DNA of 64,000 nt from Curtobacterium sp. MCBD17_035 (GCF_003234815.2 NZ_CP126279.1:1302001-1366000); one strand, 5' to 3'. Numbered from the stretch's first letter, positions 29,993 to 39,478 are shown. Numbers and translations are program-made. Notes: generated by a model not told the origin, from the sequence alone.

Positions 29993-32604
29993 CGTCGCTC
30001 GGTGCGCCACGTCCCGATCTCCGGCTCGTCGTGCCGGTGGCCGTGGCCTGGGTGGTCGCGGTGGTCCTGGTCGCCAGTCCCGGGCACGCGGTCCCGGTCG
30101 CCATGGCCGCGGGAGTCGCCGCGGCCACAGCGGTCCTGGTCGTCCTCCGGGTGGTCCGTCGCGGGCGGACGGGCCCACCCCGAGCGCACAGCGGACCGCT
30201 CGGCGTCGTCGGCCTCGTCGCGCCCACCCTGCTGCTCGTGGCCCTCGTCGCGGTCGCCGTCGACGTGCGTGACGCCGTGCGGCGTCCGGAAGCCATCCGA
30301 GCGATCGACGACGGGGCGGCCGTGGTCGCCGAGGTCGTGCTCGAGCGCGACGGCGAACCGGGCGAGCGAACGGTCCCCGGGCGCCTCGTCCGGATGGAGC
30401 ACCGCGCGGGTGGCGAGACGATCACGACCACCGGCCTCCGCGTCCCTGCCCGCGTGGTCCTCGCGGAGCCGGGCTCGACGGAGCACGACCCCGGTGCCAG
30501 CGACGTCGCCGTCCCACTCGTCGCGGGTGCCACGGTGCGTGTGCACGCGGAGCTGGTCGCCGGGACGCCGGGTGCGACCGCGTCCGTCCTGCTCTTCATC
30601 CGGGGCGACCCCGAGGTCGTCCACGCTCCCGCGGCGCTGCTCCTCGCCAGCACGACCGCCCGGCGCGCGTTCGCCGAGGTCACCGGGAGACTGCCCGGCC
30701 CCGGAGCCGGCCTGCTGCGCGGGCTCGCGATCGGGGACCGGAGCGGTATCGACGACCGGACCGCGGATGCGATGGAGGTGACCGCACTGACGCACCTCAC
30801 CGCCGTCTCCGGCTCGAACTGCGCGGTGCTCGTCGGACTCGTGATGCTCGTCGGCCGGGCCGCACGCGCCCCGCGGCTGGCGCGTGTCGTGGTTTCGGTC
30901 GTCGTGCTCGGCGCATTCGTCCTGCTCGTGCGACCGGATCCGAGCATCGTGCGCGCGACGATCATGGCGGTCGTCGTGCTCGTCGTGCACCTGCGTGGAC
31001 GACCCGTGCAGGGCGCACCGCTCGTGGCGCTGGCGACCATCGGCATGCTCGTCGTCGACCCGTGGCTCGCCCGGTCCTTCGGGTTCGCGCTCTCCGTCCT
31101 GGCCACCGCGGGGGTCGTGGTGGTCGCCCCGGTCCTGGCGTCGCGTCTCGCCGGACGACTCGGACCCGTCGTCGCGGCGTCGCTCGCGGTACCGGTCGCG
31201 GCGCAGGCCGCGTGCTGGCCCGTCACCGTGGTGCTCGCACCGTCCATCCCGACGTACGCCGTGCTCACGAACCTGGTCACGGAGCCGTTGGCTCCCGTCG
31301 CGACCGTCCTCGGGCTGGCGGCGTGCGCGCTCGCGCCCATCTGGTCGACCGGTGCCTGGTTCCTCGCGGCCGCCGCGTGGGCACCCGCCGCGGTCATCGC
31401 CGTCGTCGCGCGGGCGGCCGCGGCACTCCCGTTCGCGGTCGTCCCCTGGCCGGCCGGCCCGTTCGGCGCCGCGACGGCCGCACTGGTGAGCGCGGCGGTC
31501 GTGGCGGCCGTGTTCGTGCGCCGTGCTGCACGGGCGGTCCCCGTGGCCGCGGCGGTGGTGGTCGGGGTGATCGGCGTCTCGGTCGTCGTCGTGCCCGACG
31601 CCGTCGTCCGGGGGAGCGTCCCCGCCGACTGGTCGCTCGCGGCCTGCGACGTCGGCCAGGGCGACGCGGTCCTGGTGCGGCGGGACGACGCGGTCGCGCT
31701 CGTCGACACGGGCGACGAGCCGGAGCGGCTCGAGCGCTGCCTCGACCTGCTGGGGATCGACCGGATCGACCTCTTCGTGGCCTCGCACTACGACCGCGAC
31801 CACGTGGGTGCGGTCGGGGTGGTAGCCGACCGCGTCGGGACCGCCCTCGTCGGCCCGCTCGGCCGCGCGGCGGACGCCGACGTCGTCGCCACCCTGCGGC
31901 GCGCGGGTGCCGACGTGGTCACGGCGGGCGCAGGCACCGCCGGCACGCTCGGGGATCTGCCGTGGCGGGTGGTGTGGCCCCCTCCGTCGACCACCGAGGG
32001 CGGGAACGACGCGAGCGTCACGGTCCTGTTCGAGCCGTCCCGGCGTTGCTCCGACTGCCTGTCGTCGCTGTTCCTCGGCGACCTCGGCGAGGCGGCGCAG
32101 CGACGGCTGCTCGCCATGGTGACGGCAGCCGGAGGCTGGCCGCCCGTCGACGTCGTCAAGGTCGCGCACCACGGCTCCGCCGACCAGGACCCGGCGCTGT
32201 ACCGAGCGGTGTCGGCTCGGGTGGGCATCGTGAGCGTGGGTGCCGACAACCCCTACGGGCATCCCACCGACCGCGCGCTCGCGATGTTGGAGGCAGCGGG
32301 CACGGCGGCGCTCCGCACCGATCAGAACGGCACGGTCGTGCTCTCGGCGTCGGGCGGCGACCTCCGCGTCTGGCGCGAGCGGCCCGACCGAGGCGATCCC
32401 ACTGCGGGGGTGTCGCCCGTCGCCCGTACACTGCTGGAGGTCGGTCGGGTCGGAGCCCGGCGTGGACCGGGTCGGGCACGGTCGGGTCCACCAACGTCCC
32501 GAGCGGGAGGCACACCATGGCGGCGAAGAGACCAGCGCGCGCAGCCGCGGCGATCGACCAGGTCCCGTGGTCGGCGATCCGGCCGGCACCGGTCGTCCTC
32601 GTGA
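29989..32604 (+). CDS. comEC: ComEC/Rec2 family competence channel
   Basis: An 871-residue membrane protein: an N-terminal helix pair, a DUF4131-like soluble loop (about 95-210), the competence domain with about eight helices (GLLRGLAIGDRSGI, LTAVSGSNCAVLVG), and a C-terminal metallo-beta-lactamase domain with SHYDRDHVGA and VKVAHHGS. ComEC carries single-stranded DNA into the cytoplasm. The GTG start overlaps comEA. The frame runs 88 bases past the holA start and ends with an Arg/Ser/Gly-rich tail of about 50 residues, unusual for the family. Confidence 0.93.
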   Translation: MTSLGAPRPDLRLVVPVAVAWVVAVVLVASPGHAVPVAMAAGVAAATAVLVVLRVVRRGRTGPPRAHSGPLGVVGLVAPTLLLVALVAVAVDVRDAVRRPEAIRAIDDGAAVVAEVVLERDGEPGERTVPGRLVRMEHRAGGETITTTGLRVPARVVLAEPGSTEHDPGASDVAVPLVAGATVRVHAELVAGTPGATASVLLFIRGDPEVVHAPAALLLASTTARRAFAEVTGRLPGPGAGLLRGLAIGDRSGIDDRTADAMEVTALTHLTAVSGSNCAVLVGLVMLVGRAARAPRLARVVVSVVVLGAFVLLVRPDPSIVRATIMAVVVLVVHLRGRPVQGAPLVALATIGMLVVDPWLARSFGFALSVLATAGVVVVAPVLASRLAGRLGPVVAASLAVPVAAQAACWPVTVVLAPSIPTYAVLTNLVTEPLAPVATVLGLAACALAPIWSTGAWFLAAAAWAPAAVIAVVARAAAALPFAVVPWPAGPFGAATAALVSAAVVAAVFVRRAARAVPVAAAVVVGVIGVSVVVVPDAVVRGSVPADWSLAACDVGQGDAVLVRRDDAVALVDTGDEPERLERCLDLLGIDRIDLFVASHYDRDHVGAVGVVADRVGTALVGPLGRAADADVVATLRRAGADVVTAGAGTAGTLGDLPWRVVWPPPSTTEGGNDASVTVLFEPSRRCSDCLSSLFLGDLGEAAQRRLLAMVTAAGGWPPVDVVKVAHHGSADQDPALYRAVSARVGIVSVGADNPYGHPTDRALAMLEAAGTAALRTDQNGTVVLSASGGDLRVWRERPDRGDPTAGVSPVARTLLEVGRVGARRGPGRARSGPPTSRAGGTPWRRRDQRAQPRRSTRSRGRRSGRHRSSS

Positions 32605-33536
32605 CGGGACCCGAGACCTTCCTCGCCGAACGAGCGATCACCTCGCTGCGCGATCTCCTGCTCGCCGAGGACCCCGCACTCGAGGTCCACGATCTCGAGG
32701 CCGACCAGTACGCGCCTGGGCTGCTCGCGACCCTCGCCAGCCCCTCGCTGTTCGGCGAACCCCGCCTCCTGCGCGTCGTCCAGGTCGAGAAGTGCACGGA
32801 CGCGTTCATCACCGAGACCCTCTCCTACCTCCAGGCCCCGGCCGACGACGTCACGCTCGTGCTCCGGCATGGCGGCGGCGTCCGCGGGAAGAAACTGCTC
32901 GACGCGATCCGTGGTGGCACTGGCGGCGGGATCGAGGTCCAGTGCGACGAACTGAAGAAGGAGACCGACCGGATCGACTTCGTCCAGGCCGAGTTCCGCG
33001 CCGCGCGCCGGAAGATCAGCCTGTCCGCGGTCCGCACCCTCGTCGCGGCGTTCGCGGACGACCTCGCCGAACTCGCTGCCGCCTGTCGTCAGCTGCTCGC
33101 CGACGACGACCAGGAGATCACGGACCGGACGGTGGACCGGTACTACGGCGGCCGGGTCGAGACGAACGCCTTCAAGGTGGCCGACATCGCGCTCGCCGGT
33201 CGATCGGGGCCGGCCGTCGTGCAGCTCCGGCACGCCCTGGCGACCGGCGAGGCCCCCGTGCCGATCGTCGCGGCGTTCGCGAGCAAGATCCGCACGATGG
33301 CGAAGGTCAGTTCCTTCCGCGGGTCGAGCGGGCAGGCGGCATCGGCGCTCGGGCTGGCACCGTGGCAGGTGCAGCGGGCGCAGCGAGACGTCCAGGGCTG
33401 GAGCGAGGCCGGCCTCGCGAACGCGATCCTCAGCATCGCGGCCGCCGACACGGCGGTGAAGGGCGGGTCCCGCGACGCCCACTACGCGCTCGAGGTGATG
33501 GTCCGCGTCATCGCCCGCCGCGGTGAGGGGACCTGA
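32517..33536 (+). CDS. holA: DNA polymerase III delta subunit
   Basis: The delta subunit of the clamp loader opens the beta clamp. The 339-residue protein starts with MAAKRPARAAAAIDQVPW; the family core begins at PVVLVTGPETFLAERAI. The three domains are the clamp-wrench AAA-like domain, the lid and the C-terminal collar (SASALGLAPWQVQRAQRD). GGGAGG at 32505-32510 supports the ATG, so the 88-base overlap with comEC appears real. comEA-comEC-holA is the normal order in Actinobacteria. Confidence 0.94.
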   Translation: MAAKRPARAAAAIDQVPWSAIRPAPVVLVTGPETFLAERAITSLRDLLLAEDPALEVHDLEADQYAPGLLATLASPSLFGEPRLLRVVQVEKCTDAFITETLSYLQAPADDVTLVLRHGGGVRGKKLLDAIRGGTGGGIEVQCDELKKETDRIDFVQAEFRAARRKISLSAVRTLVAAFADDLAELAAACRQLLADDDQEITDRTVDRYYGGRVETNAFKVADIALAGRSGPAVVQLRHALATGEAPVPIVAAFASKIRTMAKVSSFRGSSGQAASALGLAPWQVQRAQRDVQGWSEAGLANAILSIAAADTAVKGGSRDAHYALEVMVRVIARRGEGT

Positions 33537-33593
33537 CCGGGCCGGGCATGGTCCGCCGGGTGCTGATCCCGTAGGCCGGATCCGCCGGGTGCC

Positions 33594-33683
33594 GACCCCT
33601 GCGCAGTGCGGCCCCTGCGCAGTGTCGACCCCTGCGCAGTGCGGACCCCTGCGCAGTGCCGACCCCTGCGCCGTGCTGACCCC
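33594..33683. repeat. 17-bp tandem repeat between holA and rpsT
   Basis: About five copies of a 17-bp unit, consensus GACCCCTGCGCAGTGCC, start at 33594 with copies stepping 16, 17, 17, 17 and 17 bases. Just before it, 33551-33570 and 33580-33599 form a 20-base imperfect direct repeat. It lies in the 241-base gap between convergent genes, and 17 is not a multiple of three, so it is not coding. Confidence 0.85.
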
Positions 33684-33714
33684 CAAGCCCGAGCTGCGCC
33701 GCGCCGGACACGCG

Positions 33715-33748
33715 GAACGCCCCCGGCACCGAGGTGTCGGGGGCGTTC
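33715..33748. terminator. Terminator of rpsT
   Basis: An 11-bp stem extended by about four further pairs (33715-33725 with 33738-33748) with a short loop, 30 bases after the rpsT stop. It can serve both strands. Confidence 0.82.
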
Positions 33749-33777
33749 TGCGAGGTGCGGCTCGGCCAGCGCTCAGA

Positions 33778-34038
33778 TCAGAGCGCGGCGACCTTCTTCG
33801 AGATCGCGGACTTGCGGTTCGCGGCCTGGTTCTTGTGGATGACGCCCTTGCTCACGGCCTTGTCGAGCTTCTTCGTCGCGACGACGAGGGCGGCGGCGGC
33901 CTTGTCCTTGTCGCCGGCGGCGATGGCCTCGTTCGTGTGGCGGATGTACGTCTTGAGCTCGCTCTTGTAGGCCTTGTTGCGCTCCTGGGCCTTCAGGTTG
34001 GTCTTGATGCGCTTCATCTGCGACTTGATGTTCGCCAT
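33778..34038 (-). CDS. rpsT: 30S ribosomal protein S20
   Basis: An 86-residue, very basic helical protein of the small subunit that binds 16S rRNA. The N-terminus [22 protein letters not shown] and the C-terminus [23 protein letters not shown] are typical. The ATG at 34038 is chosen from homology over a longer in-frame ORF. S20 in other bacteria represses its own translation through the leader; the leader here would be about 110 bases if the TAACAT at 34151-34156 is its -10. Confidence 0.97.
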   Translation of the reverse strand: MANIKSQMKRIKTNLKAQERNKAYKSELKTYIRHTNEAIAAGDKDKAAAALVVATKKLDKAVSKGVIHKNQAANRKSAISKKVAAL

Positions 34039-34150
34039 GCGGTTCTGCTTTCTGTGTGTCTCGGACGGGTGAACGCGATCACAGGGATAGAGGGTCCGAT
34101 CGCGGATCGCGCTCCACCTGTGGGAGATGGAACACGCAAGCCAGCGAGCA

Positions 34151-34156
34151 ATGTTA
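34151..34156 (-). promoter_or_regulatory. Candidate -10 for rpsT
   Basis: TAACAT on the minus strand, in the divergent gap shared with the aminotransferase promoter. It predicts a leader of about 105 bases for the ribosomal gene. Confidence 0.35.
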
Positions 34157-34195
34157 CCAGGACCACGAGGAGCGATCAACGCGCCACCCCTCGAC

Positions 34196-34201
34196 TAGCG
34201 T
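34196..34201 (+). promoter_or_regulatory. Candidate -10 for the aminotransferase, leaderless type
   Basis: TAGCGT followed by exactly six bases and the ATG at 34208. There is no ribosome site. Confidence 0.5.
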
Positions 34202-34207
34202 TGCGCC

Positions 34208-35350
34208 ATGCCATCGCTCGCGCCGCACATCAGCACCGTGCCCGACTCCGGCATCCGGCGGATCTACGAGCAGGCTCTGCTCCTCGACGACGCCATCATG
34301 CTCGTGGTCGGCGAGCCCGACGTGCCCGTGGCCCGGCACATCGGCGACGCGGCGCGGCGCGCGTGGACCGAGGACCGGACCAACTACACGCCGAACGGCG
34401 GGATCGCGCCACTGCGGCGGGCCCTCCAGGAGAAGCTGTCCCGCGAGAACCGGATCGACGCCGAGATCGAGCAGGTCTGGGTGACCGTCGGGGCGACCCA
34501 GGCCCTGCACCAGGCGATGGCACTGCTGCTCGCACCGGGCGACGAGGTCCTCGTGCCGGACCCCGGCTACACGACCTTCACCATGAACGCCCACATGCTC
34601 GGTGCGGTCCCGGTGCCGTACGAGCTTGCACCGGCGCACGGGTTCGAGCCGGACCTCGACGCCCTCGAGGCGAGCGTGACCGACCGCACGCGCGTGCTCC
34701 TGCTCAACTCGCCGTCGAACCCGCTCGGGTCGGTGGTCGGCGCGGAGACCGTGCAGCGGCTGCTCGCCTTCGCCCGTCGGCACGACCTCTGGGTCATCAG
34801 TGACGAGGTCTACGAGTACTTCACGTTCGGCGCGCGCCACGTCAGTCCCGCGTCCCTCGACGAGGACGACCGGGTGTTCAGCGTGTTCTCCCTGAGCAAG
34901 ACGTACGCGATGACCGGCGTGCGCGTCGGGTACCTCGTCACGCCGAGGGGCATGGCGGGGACCATGCGGACGGTCCAGGAGGCCACGGTGAGCTGTGTCG
35001 CCGAACCCGACCAGTTCGCGGCCCTCGCGGCCATCGTCGGGGACCACTCGGCCGTCCAGGAGGCCCGTGACCACTACCGCGCGAACCTCGAGGTGGCGCG
35101 ACAGGTCCTCGACGCGAAGGGCATCACGTACAACGACCCCGAGGGCGCGTTCTACCTGTGGATCGACGTCGCGCACGCGACCGACGGGGACGTCGCGGCA
35201 TGGGCGGAGCGGTTCCTGCTGACGGAGCGCGTCGCGGTGGCGCCGGGTAGCGCGTTCGGGAGGGCCGGTGAGGGGTGGATCCGCGTGTGCCTGGCCGCGG
35301 ACCCCGCGGTGCTCCGCGAGGGTCTCCGTCGTCTCCCGGACCCGCGCTGA
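34208..35350 (+). CDS. Class I/II PLP-dependent aminotransferase
   Basis: A 380-residue fold-type I aminotransferase, close to the aspartate/aromatic group. It shows [36 protein letters not shown] and the PLP lysine in [15 protein letters not shown]. The likely role is transfer of an amino group from an amino acid to 2-oxoglutarate in the cytoplasm; the substrate is not resolved. It is a single-gene unit, bounded by the divergent rpsT promoter and a palindrome at 35351. Confidence 0.9.
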   Translation: MPSLAPHISTVPDSGIRRIYEQALLLDDAIMLVVGEPDVPVARHIGDAARRAWTEDRTNYTPNGGIAPLRRALQEKLSRENRIDAEIEQVWVTVGATQALHQAMALLLAPGDEVLVPDPGYTTFTMNAHMLGAVPVPYELAPAHGFEPDLDALEASVTDRTRVLLLNSPSNPLGSVVGAETVQRLLAFARRHDLWVISDEVYEYFTFGARHVSPASLDEDDRVFSVFSLSKTYAMTGVRVGYLVTPRGMAGTMRTVQEATVSCVAEPDQFAALAAIVGDHSAVQEARDHYRANLEVARQVLDAKGITYNDPEGAFYLWIDVAHATDGDVAAWAERFLLTERVAVAPGSAFGRAGEGWIRVCLAADPAVLREGLRRLPDPR

Positions 35351-35370
35351 CGACCCTGCCGGCAGGGTCG
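35351..35370 (+). terminator. Perfect 20-bp palindrome after the aminotransferase
   Basis: CGACCCTGCC and its reverse complement are directly joined, beginning right after the stop codon. As RNA it would form an 8-bp stem with a 4-base loop, so a terminator is most likely. Confidence 0.6.
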
Positions 35371-35430
35371 CTCCCGTCCTCGCCGCGGTCGCCGCGGCCG
35401 GGTCTGGCCGCATCGGTCGGCTGCGCGTGG

Positions 35431-35436
35431 AACAAT
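35431..35436 (+). promoter_or_regulatory. Candidate -10 for lepA
   Basis: AACAAT lies 32 bases before the GTG. The short predicted leader includes the GAGGAA ribosome site at 35461. Confidence 0.4.
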
Positions 35437-35468
35437 CGACCGATCCACCGCTCGACCTCAGAGGAACC

Positions 35469-37325
35469 GTGAGCCCACAAGCATCCGCACCACTCGAACC
35501 CGCGTCGACGGCGGCCGGGGCGATCCGCAACTTCTGCATCATCGCCCACATCGACCACGGCAAGTCGACGCTGGCCGACCGCATGCTGCAGATCACCGGC
35601 GTCGTCGAGGAGCGTGCGATGCGGGCGCAGTACCTCGACCGGATGGACATCGAGCGCGAGCGCGGGATCACCATCAAGTCGCAGGCCGTGCGCATGCCGT
35701 GGGAGCGTGACGGCCAGACGTTCGCCCTGAACATGATCGACACTCCGGGCCACGTCGACTTCTCGTACGAGGTGTCGCGGTCGCTCGCCGCGTGCGAGGG
35801 CGCGATCCTGCTCGTCGACGCCGCCCAGGGGATCGAGGCGCAGACCCTGGCCAACCTGTACCTCGCGCTCGAGAACGACCTCGAGATCATCCCGGTCCTC
35901 AACAAGATCGACCTGCCCGCCGCGGAGCCGGACAAGTACGCCGCCGAGCTGGCGCAGCTCATCGGCGGCGACCCGGCCGACGTCCTGCGCGTGAGCGGCA
36001 AGACCGGCGTGGGCGTGGCGGAGCTGCTCGACCGGGTCGTCGAACGCATCCCGGCGCCGGTCGGTCGCCTGGACGCCGAGCCGCGGGCGATGATCTTCGA
36101 CTCGGTCTACGACAGCTACCGCGGTGTCGTCACCTACGTGCGCATGGTCGACGGGCGGATCAGCCCCCGCGAGAAGATCCAGATGATGTCGACCCGCACC
36201 ACCCACGAGATCCTCGAGATCGGGGTGTCGAGCCCGGAGCCGGTACCGACGAAGGGCCTGGCGGTCGGCGAGGTCGGGTACCTCATCACCGGCGTCAAGG
36301 ACGTCCGGCAGTCCAAGGTCGGCGACACCGTCACGAGCGCCGCGAGGCCCGCCACCCAGGCGCTGGCCGGGTACACCGACCCGAAGCCGATGGTGTTCTC
36401 GGGGCTGTACCCGATCGACGGCAGCGATTACCCGGACCTGCGCGAGGCACTCGACAAACTGAAGCTGTCCGACGCCGCACTCGTCTACGAACCCGAGACC
36501 TCGGTCGCGCTCGGCTTCGGGTTCCGCTGCGGGTTCCTCGGGCTGTTGCACCTCGAGATCATCACGGAGCGGCTGTCCCGCGAGTTCGGACTCGACCTCA
36601 TCACCACCGCGCCGAGTGTGGTCTACGAGGTCACGACCGAGGACAAGAAGACCGTCGAGGTCACGAACCCGTCGGAGTTCCCGTCGGGCAAGATCGCCAG
36701 CGTCAAGGAGCCCGTCGTCCGCGCGGCGATCCTGGCGCCGAAGGACTACGTGGGCGCGATCATGGACCTGTGCCAGTCGCGCCGCGGCACGATGCTCGGC
36801 ATGGAGTACCTCGGCGAGGACCGCGTCGAGCTCCGGTACTCGATGCCGCTCGGTGAGATCGTGTTCGACTTCTTCGACCAGTTGAAGAGCCGCACGCAGG
36901 GGTACGCGAGCCTCGACTACGAGCCCATGGGGGACCAGGAGGCCGACCTCGTCAAGGTGGACATCCTGCTCCAGGGAGACCAGGTCGACGCCTTCAGCGC
37001 GATCGTCCACCGGGACAAGGCGTACGCGTACGGCGTGCTCATGACCGGTCGCCTGCGCGAACTCATCCCGCGGCAGCAGTTCGAGGTCCCGATCCAGGCC
37101 GCGATCGGTGCGCGCATCATCGCGCGCGAATCGATCCGTGCCATGCGCAAGGACGTCCTGGCGAAGTGCTACGGCGGTGACATCACCCGCAAGCGCAAGC
37201 TCCTCGAGAAGCAGAAGGAGGGCAAGAAGCGCATGAAGATGGTGGGTCGCGTCGAGGTCCCGCAAGAGGCGTTCATCGCTGCGCTCTCCGGTGACACCGA
37301 GGCCAAGGACGCCAAGAAGAAGTGA
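35469..37325 (+). CDS. lepA: Elongation factor 4 (LepA)
   Basis: Ribosome-associated GTPase that remodels or back-translocates ribosomes. The 618-residue protein has G1 [10 protein letters not shown]3 [10 protein letters not shown]4 NKID, and the LepA-specific C-terminal domain ending [17 protein letters not shown]. The GTG is supported by GAGGAA. The stop overlaps the GTG of the first DUF1990 gene, so that protein may be translationally coupled. hemW, often next to lepA, follows after three intervening genes. Confidence 0.95.
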   Translation: MSPQASAPLEPASTAAGAIRNFCIIAHIDHGKSTLADRMLQITGVVEERAMRAQYLDRMDIERERGITIKSQAVRMPWERDGQTFALNMIDTPGHVDFSYEVSRSLAACEGAILLVDAAQGIEAQTLANLYLALENDLEIIPVLNKIDLPAAEPDKYAAELAQLIGGDPADVLRVSGKTGVGVAELLDRVVERIPAPVGRLDAEPRAMIFDSVYDSYRGVVTYVRMVDGRISPREKIQMMSTRTTHEILEIGVSSPEPVPTKGLAVGEVGYLITGVKDVRQSKVGDTVTSAARPATQALAGYTDPKPMVFSGLYPIDGSDYPDLREALDKLKLSDAALVYEPETSVALGFGFRCGFLGLLHLEIITERLSREFGLDLITTAPSVVYEVTTEDKKTVEVTNPSEFPSGKIASVKEPVVRAAILAPKDYVGAIMDLCQSRRGTMLGMEYLGEDRVELRYSMPLGEIVFDFFDQLKSRTQGYASLDYEPMGDQEADLVKVDILLQGDQVDAFSAIVHRDKAYAYGVLMTGRLRELIPRQQFEVPIQAAIGARIIARESIRAMRKDVLAKCYGGDITRKRKLLEKQKEGKKRMKMVGRVEVPQEAFIAALSGDTEAKDAKKK

Positions 37326-38062
37326 CCGCCGACGGTCCGGGGAGCGCCCACGCCGCACGTGCCGGTGCTGACCGCGACGCCCTGACCTACGCGCCCGAGG
37401 GCGGATCGCTCGCCCCCGACCTGGTGACGGCCCCGTCAGCGGGGTACCGCGCGCGGCAGGACGCCGCGTGGATCGGGCGCGGTCGTGCCTGCCACGACCG
37501 CACGGTCGACGCCGTGCTCCGCTGGGAGATCCAGGAGCGCGTCGGGATCCGGGTGGAACCGGAGGTCCGGGAGACCCAGGACCACCGGGAGACCCAGGAC
37601 CACCGGGAGACCCAGGACCACCGGGAGACCCAGGACCACCGGGAGGCCCGGGACCACCGGGAGGCCCGGGAGGACCCGGACGGTCCGCGCGACCCGTCCC
37701 GACCCGGGCGACCGCACCCGCGCCTCCGCGCCGGAGACCGTGCTGTCCTGCACATCCGCGCGTACGGCGTCACCACCCACGCGCCGGTCCGCGCCGTCCG
37801 CGTGGTCGACGAGGAGACCCGCGGCGGCTTCGCCTACGGCACCCGTCGCGGGCACCCCGAGTCGGGCGAGGTCGCGTTCCTCGTCGAGCACCGTCCCGAT
37901 GACACGGTCTGGCTCGTCGTGCGGTCGTTCTCACGACCGGCGAACCGACTGTGGGCGCTGCTCTGGCCGTTCGTGCAGTGGAAGTCGCGGCGCACGACGG
38001 CGCGCTACCTGCGGGTCCTCGCCGGGGGGAACGATCCCACGCTCGGTACGATGGGCGGATGA
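37322..38062 (+). CDS. DUF1990 family protein with internal hexapeptide repeat
   Basis: A 246-residue protein of the DUF1990/UPF0548 family, function unknown. The family start is [18 protein letters not shown], then [14 protein letters not shown]. An insertion carries four ETQDHR repeats plus EARDHR and EAR, encoded by an 18-bp tandem repeat at 37571-37670. The second half, [23 protein letters not shown] to [16 protein letters not shown], matches the next gene. The GTG overlaps the lepA stop and its TGA overlaps the next ATG. Confidence 0.82.
   Translation: MTADGPGSAHAARAGADRDALTYAPEGGSLAPDLVTAPSAGYRARQDAAWIGRGRACHDRTVDAVLRWEIQERVGIRVEPEVRETQDHRETQDHRETQDHRETQDHREARDHREAREDPDGPRDPSRPGRPHPRLRAGDRAVLHIRAYGVTTHAPVRAVRVVDEETRGGFAYGTRRGHPESGEVAFLVEHRPDDTVWLVVRSFSRPANRLWALLWPFVQWKSRRTTARYLRVLAGGNDPTLGTMGG
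37571..37670 (+). repeat. 18-bp in-frame tandem repeat inside the DUF1990 gene
   Basis: Four exact copies of GAGACCCAGGACCACCGG, one variant (GAGGCCCGGGACCACCGG) and a partial sixth. In frame it encodes Glu-Thr-Gln-Asp-His-Arg; one frame over it reads as collagen-like Gly-Asp-Pro-Gly-Pro-Pro. Length can change in six-residue steps without shifting the frame. Confidence 0.92.
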
Positions 38063-38712
38063 GCACCCGCGGCAGCCACCGCCCCACCGCCCTGACCTAC
38101 GGCGCCGTCGGGGCGACCCAGGCGCCGGACCTCATGACCTACCCGCCCGAGGGGTTCACGCCGAGCGAGTCCCGCACGCGCATCGGCCACGGCGACCAGC
38201 GGTTCGAGACGGCGTGGGTCCAGACCCTGACCTGGCAGATCCAAGAGCGCAGCGGCATCCGGGTCCGTGTGGAGGACGTCCCCGACGACGACGAGGTCGG
38301 CTACACCCCCGTCGAGTTCGACGACGAGGGTCGTCCGGTCACACCGGCCTCGATCGGCGGCGGGACGACCGAGCGGTTCGCGCCGGACGGTACGCCGTTG
38401 CTGACCGCGGGGACGACCGCGACGCTGACGATCCACGCGTACGGGCGGGTCGTGCACGCCCCGGTCCGCGTCGTCTCGGTGATCGACGAACCGGACCGCA
38501 AGGGCTTCGCGTACGGCACGCTCGAGGGGCACCCGGTGTCGGGCGAGGAGTCCTTCGTCGTCGAGCGCACCACGGACGGCTCGGTGTGGCTGCAGGTGCG
38601 GCAGTTCTCGCAGCCGTCGTCGCGCGGGTGGCGGTTCCTCGGCCCGTTCCTCCGACGCCAGCAGCGGCGACTCGCCCAGGCCTACCTGCAGGCATTGCTC
38701 GGTTCCGACTGA
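38059..38712 (+). CDS. DUF1990 family protein, second paralogue
   Basis: A 217-residue paralogue of the preceding protein: LTYGAVGATQAPDLMTYPPEGFTPSESRTRIGHG at the N-terminus, WQIQERSGIRV, LTIHAYGRVVHAPVRVVSVIDE and GFAYGTLEGHPVSGEESF. Where the first copy has the hexapeptide repeat, this one has an acidic, non-repetitive loop. The ATG overlaps the first copy's TGA. Function is unknown; a pair made by duplication with one copy gaining the repeat is the likely history. Confidence 0.85.
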   Translation: MSTRGSHRPTALTYGAVGATQAPDLMTYPPEGFTPSESRTRIGHGDQRFETAWVQTLTWQIQERSGIRVRVEDVPDDDEVGYTPVEFDDEGRPVTPASIGGGTTERFAPDGTPLLTAGTTATLTIHAYGRVVHAPVRVVSVIDEPDRKGFAYGTLEGHPVSGEESFVVERTTDGSVWLQVRQFSQPSSRGWRFLGPFLRRQQRRLAQAYLQALLGSD

Positions 38713-38731
38713 CGATCGCGCGTCGGGCCGT

Positions 38732-39466
38732 TCAGACCAGGGGTCGGAGCGCGGCGACGGCGTCCAGCAGGGTGTCGGCACCCTCCGCGCAGTCCGCGAC
38801 GACCGCGACCGCGCTCGTCCTGCCGAGCTCGTCGACGTCGTGCACGCCGGTGGCGACCGCGATGAACGGGATGCCCGCCGCGTCGGCGGCGGTGCCGTCG
38901 CGGGGCGTGTCCCCGATGACCACCACCCGGTTCCCGCGGAGGTCCGCGGCCGCCCGGCGCGTCAGCGCCTGCCGCTCGACGTCCTCGTCCCCGAAGTACG
39001 AGTGCGCCCAGTCGAACGCGTCCGGGTCGAACCCGGCGCTGGCGAGCTTGAGGCGAGCCCGACCCGCGGAGTTCCCGGTGAGCAGCGCGGAGCGCCAGCC
39101 ACGATCGGTCATGCGTTGCAGCAGGGCCATCACACCCGGCGCGGGCGTCCGCCGCTCACCCGACCGGTAGCGCTCCTCGGACAGGCGTTGCAGGTGTCCG
39201 CGGACGGTCTCGGACAGCTCCGGGTCGAGCCCGTGGGCGCGGAGGGCCTCGAGGATGATCCCGGCGTCGGTCCGGCCGTGCTGGTGTCCGACGAGCTGCT
39301 CGAGGTCCCGGCCCACGGTGCGCTCGAGCGCGAGGTGGTACAGGCTCCCGGGGACGGCGGCGTTCTCGACGAGGGTCCCGTCGACGTCCCAGAGGACGAT
39401 GGTGCCGACGACGCTGTCGGCGCTGGGTTCCGGGTCCGTGCTCCCGGAGGTGGTGCTGTCGTGCAT
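38732..39466 (-). CDS. HAD superfamily phosphatase (phosphoglycolate-phosphatase-like)
   Basis: A 244-residue HAD hydrolase. Motif I is DVDGTL, motif II LLTGNS, motif III lysine/arginine in the RARLKL segment, and motif IV GDTPRDG. The helical cap between motif I and II suits small phosphorylated substrates such as phosphoglycolate; the actual substrate is unknown. A polar 18-residue N-terminus precedes the core. CATGAT lies six bases before the ATG, suggesting leaderless transcription, and the gene is divergent from hemW. Confidence 0.88.
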   Translation of the reverse strand: MHDSTTSGSTDPEPSADSVVGTIVLWDVDGTLVENAAVPGSLYHLALERTVGRDLEQLVGHQHGRTDAGIILEALRAHGLDPELSETVRGHLQRLSEERYRSGERRTPAPGVMALLQRMTDRGWRSALLTGNSAGRARLKLASAGFDPDAFDWAHSYFGDEDVERQALTRRAAADLRGNRVVVIGDTPRDGTAADAAGIPFIAVATGVHDVDELGRTSAVAVVADCAEGADTLLDAVAALRPLV

Positions 39467-39472
39467 GGGACC

Positions 39473-39478
39473 ATCATG
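39473..39478 (-). promoter_or_regulatory. Candidate -10 for the HAD phosphatase, leaderless type
   Basis: CATGAT on the minus strand, then six bases and the ATG at 39466. Confidence 0.35.

Noticed and set aside
29305..32589. 1094-codon antisense frame over comEA and comEC
   Set aside because: Same shadow effect; it lies entirely opposite two well-supported genes and is low-complexity Arg/Asp/His sequence.
33594..33683. Tandem repeat as a CRISPR array
   Set aside because: Units are 17 bases and directly adjacent, with no unique spacers, and no cas genes are near.
37468..37902. ORF with collagen-like Gly-X-Y repeats
   Set aside because: It is the 18-bp repeat of the DUF1990 gene read one frame over. 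The flanks are Arg/Pro-rich shadow sequence, and the DUF1990 frame has family similarity and coupled overlaps.
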